In this document: in pieces, positions 62,642 to 64,000 of the stretch
How positions within the stretch are numbered: position 1 is the stretch's first letter
Layout: each line of letters starts with the position of its first letter
NCBI RefSeq assembly: GCF_900116515.1
Contig: NZ_FPBA01000016.1
Location: 1-64,000 of the forward strand
Source: Geodermatophilus amargosae
GTDB lineage: Bacteria > Actinomycetota > Actinomycetes > Mycobacteriales > Geodermatophilaceae
Length of the DNA stretch: 64,000 bases
Direction of reading: 5' to 3'
The notes under the pieces: model-generated
Told to the model about the DNA's origin: nothing
The model's input: only the letters and a program-made list of their open reading frames with translations
The model's database searches: none
Translations under genes and position numbers: made by a program

Positions 62642-62997
62642 CGCCCGGTCAGGTGCTCCCGCCCGGCCGGCGGCTCGTACGGCTCGGGCCAGTAGTCGAC
62701 GACCTCGGCCACCCGGCCCCCGGCGAAGCGCAGCACGGTGACCCCGACCTGGGACTCCCCGACGCCGTAGTCGCCGTGCAGCACCCCGCCGCGCTCGTCC
62801 CCGTAGGCGTCCAGCACGGTCAGCTCCCAGGCCCCCGGGAACTCGCGGTTGTAGCGCAGGAAGGCCTCGCGTCCGCGGACGACCTCCCCGGTCTGCGGCA
62901 GCCGGTAGACGACGTCGTCGGCCAGCAACGTGGCGAACGCGTCCCAGTCCCGGGCGCCCAGCGCCGCCGCGTACCGCTGCACGAGCGCGCTGCCCAC
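62638..62997 (-). CDS. SnoaL-like (NTF2-fold) protein
   Basis: A 119-residue protein of the SnoaL/NTF2-like fold: LVQRYAAALGARDWDAFATL, LADDVVYRLPQTGEVVRGRE and VVDYWPEPYEPP. Members are isomerases, cyclases or unassigned small-molecule binding proteins. GTG 62997 follows GGGAGGG. A hairpin at 63023-63076 separates it from the next SnoaL-like gene. Confidence 0.82.
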   Translation of the reverse strand: MGSALVQRYAAALGARDWDAFATLLADDVVYRLPQTGEVVRGREAFLRYNREFPGAWELTVLDAYGDERGGVLHGDYGVGESQVGVTVLRFAGGRVAEVVDYWPEPYEPPAGREHLTGR

Positions 62998-63022
62998 TGC
63001 GGACCCTCCCCTCGACGAACAC

Positions 63023-63076
63023 GGACCTGCGGGAGCGACGCGCCGGCCGGGCCGGGGGTGTTGCTCCCGCAGGTCC
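63023..63076 (-). terminator. 14-bp perfect-stem hairpin between two SnoaL-like genes
   Basis: GGACCTGCGGGAGC at 63023-63036 pairs with GCTCCCGCAGGTCC at 63063-63076 around a 26-nt loop. On the minus strand it follows the gene ending at 63101 and precedes the one starting at 62997. It could end transcription or separate expression of the two genes. Confidence 0.6.
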
Positions 63077-63100
63077 ATGATCGCGGGGAGTACGACGCTT

Positions 63101-63469
63101 TCACGCGGGCGAGGGCACCCGGTCGAGGAAGCCGAGCACGGTGCGGATGCGCCCGTCCGCGTCGGTCACCGCGACGTCGGAGCCGATCACCGGCGCCTCC
63201 GCGCCCTCGGGTCCGAGGTGCCACGTGAAACGCAGCTGGTCGTGGTGGGCGTCGGCCGGGCCGGCCAGCCGGAAGACGAAGCCCGGGAACATCTCGTGCA
63301 CGGCGGCGATGGTGGCGTCCAGCGCGGCCCGGCCGGCGACGTCGGCCATCGGGTCGGTGTAGGTGACGTCCTCGGCGAACACCTCCTCGACCAGCGCCCG
63401 CCGCGCGGCGGGGTCGGTCTCGTTCCAGGCGGCGAGGTAGCGGTCGGCGAGCTGGGGCGTGGCGGTCAT
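63101..63469 (-). CDS. SnoaL-like (NTF2-fold) protein
   Basis: A 122-residue NTF2-fold protein: QLADRYLAAWNETDPAARRA, VFAEDVTYTDPMADVAGRAA and FPGFVFRLAGPADAHHDQLR. It is distinct from its neighbour at 62638 but has the same fold. Role unknown. ATG 63469 is clear. It lies 27 bp past the membrane protein gene and probably shares its transcript. Confidence 0.85.
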   Translation of the reverse strand: MTATPQLADRYLAAWNETDPAARRALVEEVFAEDVTYTDPMADVAGRAALDATIAAVHEMFPGFVFRLAGPADAHHDQLRFTWHLGPEGAEAPVIGSDVAVTDADGRIRTVLGFLDRVPSPA

Positions 63470-63496
63470 GGCGGGTCTCCTCTTCGGGTGGGTGGA

Positions 63497-63910
63497 TCAG
63501 CGGTTGCGCAGGGCGGTGAGCTGGAGGACGGCGAAGCCGGCGACGACGGCGGCCTGCAGCAGCACCCAGGTGCTGCCGACGGCGGTGAGGTCGAACCGGC
63601 CGGTGACGACGGCGGCGACGCTGGCGGCCGCCCACAGCAGGTTGGCGCCGATGACGACCTCGGTGGCGCCGGCCGAGATCACGGGGCGGGCCGCGACCAG
63701 GGCGACGCCGGCCGCGTAGACCAGCAGGAAGGTGCCGAGGCCGCGCAGCACCCCGGACGGGACGCCGAGCAGCTCGGTCAGCAGCGGGGCGGCGGCCAGG
63801 TAGGCCGCGCCGTTGGCGCCGGTGACGACCGCGTCGAGGCGAAGGGCGGTGCGCAGCGGGTCGGAGCCGAGTCGACCGAGGGTGCGGGGGCGGGTGGCTG
63901 TCGTTGTCAT
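63497..63910 (-). CDS. four-helix membrane protein, unknown function
   Basis: A 137-residue protein with four hydrophobic stretches: GANGAAYLAAAPLLTELLGV, GLGTFLLVYAAGVALVAA, VVIGANLLWAAASVAAVV and WVLLQAAVVAGFAVLQL. Similar small integral membrane proteins occur next to SnoaL-like genes in actinobacteria. ATG 63910 is the start. The operator-like repeat at 63948-63960 lies upstream. Confidence 0.78.
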   Translation of the reverse strand: MTTTATRPRTLGRLGSDPLRTALRLDAVVTGANGAAYLAAAPLLTELLGVPSGVLRGLGTFLLVYAAGVALVAARPVISAGATEVVIGANLLWAAASVAAVVTGRFDLTAVGSTWVLLQAAVVAGFAVLQLTALRNR

Positions 63911-63947
63911 GCCGCAGACCGTGGCGCCGCGAGGGAGGCGGGTCGAT

Positions 63948-63960
63948 TACCTCGCAGGTA
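63948..63960. promoter_or_regulatory. palindromic operator in the divergent region at the right edge
   Basis: TACCTCGCAGGTA is a perfect inverted repeat of 5 bp arms with a 3-bp centre, 38 bp before the minus-strand membrane protein start. The window ends in GTG at 63998-64000, which may be the start of a divergent plus-strand gene, possibly the regulator. That gene cannot be read here. Confidence 0.5.
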
Positions 63961-64000
63961 GGCGACGCCGGCCGCCGTCGTCACTAGCGTCGCCGTCGTG

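Overview
The window is 64 kb of very GC-rich DNA (roughly three quarters G+C by eye), with GTG starts, GTGA/ATGA overlaps, leaderless-looking promoters and many PAS/GAF/PP2C/HATPase stress-signalling proteins. Together with a DUF222/HNH-type gene end, this points to a high-GC actinobacterium, most likely of the Geodermatophilaceae (Blastococcus, Geodermatophilus, Modestobacter). That placement is inferred from gene content and style, not from a marker gene. There is no rRNA, tRNA, CRISPR array, IS element or phage region that I can see. It reads as ordinary chromosome with an unusual number of broken genes.

Layout. 1-9.1 kb: an HNH gene end, aidB, a PAS-GGDEF-EAL protein, a NYN-domain protein, a diguanylate cyclase remnant, a small Cys-rich protein, an RsbW-like kinase, a GAF-ANTAR protein, a nucleoside hydrolase and an ATP-grasp protein. 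9.1-13.5 kb: a twice-frameshifted amino-acid permease, a Pro/Ala-rich protein with internal tandem repeats, about 800 bp of non-coding DNA with a duplicated segment, and a secreted trypsin-like protease with a premature TAG. 13.5-17.8 kb: a PAS-PAS-GAF-PP2C phosphatase, a second RsbW-like kinase and an NCS2 nucleobase permease. 17.8-21.5 kb: a two-gene minus-strand operon in which an acetoacetyl-CoA-synthetase-like domain is fused to a carrier domain and a thioesterase, coupled by ATGA to its own Sfp-type phosphopantetheinyl transferase. 21.6-29.5 kb: a thiamine island with two TPP riboswitches, one driving cytX-thiO-thiS-thiG-tenI-like on the minus strand and one driving thiM-thiE-thiD on the plus strand, with a pair of TenA-family genes between them. 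29.5-37.4 kb: acetyltransferases, a TetR/hydrolase pair, mntH with an iron-box-like site, sodA, a decayed Mut7-C gene, a VOC protein, an SDR and a rhodanese. 37.5-39.6 kb: a GntR regulator with an overlapping palindromic operator, ACC deaminase (acdS) and a hemerythrin-like protein. 39.8-46.9 kb: hydrolases, an MDR reductase, msrA, a haloalkane-dehalogenase-like gene, a methyltransferase, a decayed chemoreceptor, a GNAT protein and a phosphoribosyltransferase. 47-52.9 kb: a uric-acid catabolism operon (uricase, an arginase-family gene with a frameshift, HIU hydrolase, OHCU decarboxylase) divergent from malate synthase and a CitE/HpcH-like protein. 52.9-59.2 kb: a 1686-residue signalling protein and a MEDS-HATPase protein. 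59.2-64 kb: MarR, an ATP-dependent DNA ligase, an FMN reductase, a Nudix hydrolase, a DUF1992 protein, two SnoaL-like proteins and a small membrane protein.

How it fits together. Partner-switching stress control (PP2C phosphatases, RsbW-like kinases, STAS) recurs at 5.8, 13.6, 15.7, 53 and 58 kb. Its most striking form is the 52951-58011 protein, which puts a hybrid histidine kinase, a PP2C phosphatase, an anti-sigma-type kinase and a STAS antagonist on one chain. Thiamine salvage and thiazole synthesis are grouped under riboswitch control. Uric acid breakdown faces malate synthase, which would consume glyoxylate. Oxidative and metal stress genes (sodA, mntH, msrA, hemerythrin) suit a desiccation- and radiation-tolerant soil or stone dweller.

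At least six genes are clearly broken: the amino-acid permease, the diguanylate cyclase, Mut7-C, the chemoreceptor, the protease and the arginase-family gene. The DoxX gene has no visible start codon. Some of these may be assembly errors (single-base shifts), but the cyclase, Mut7-C and chemoreceptor cases also lack internal sequence and look like real decay.
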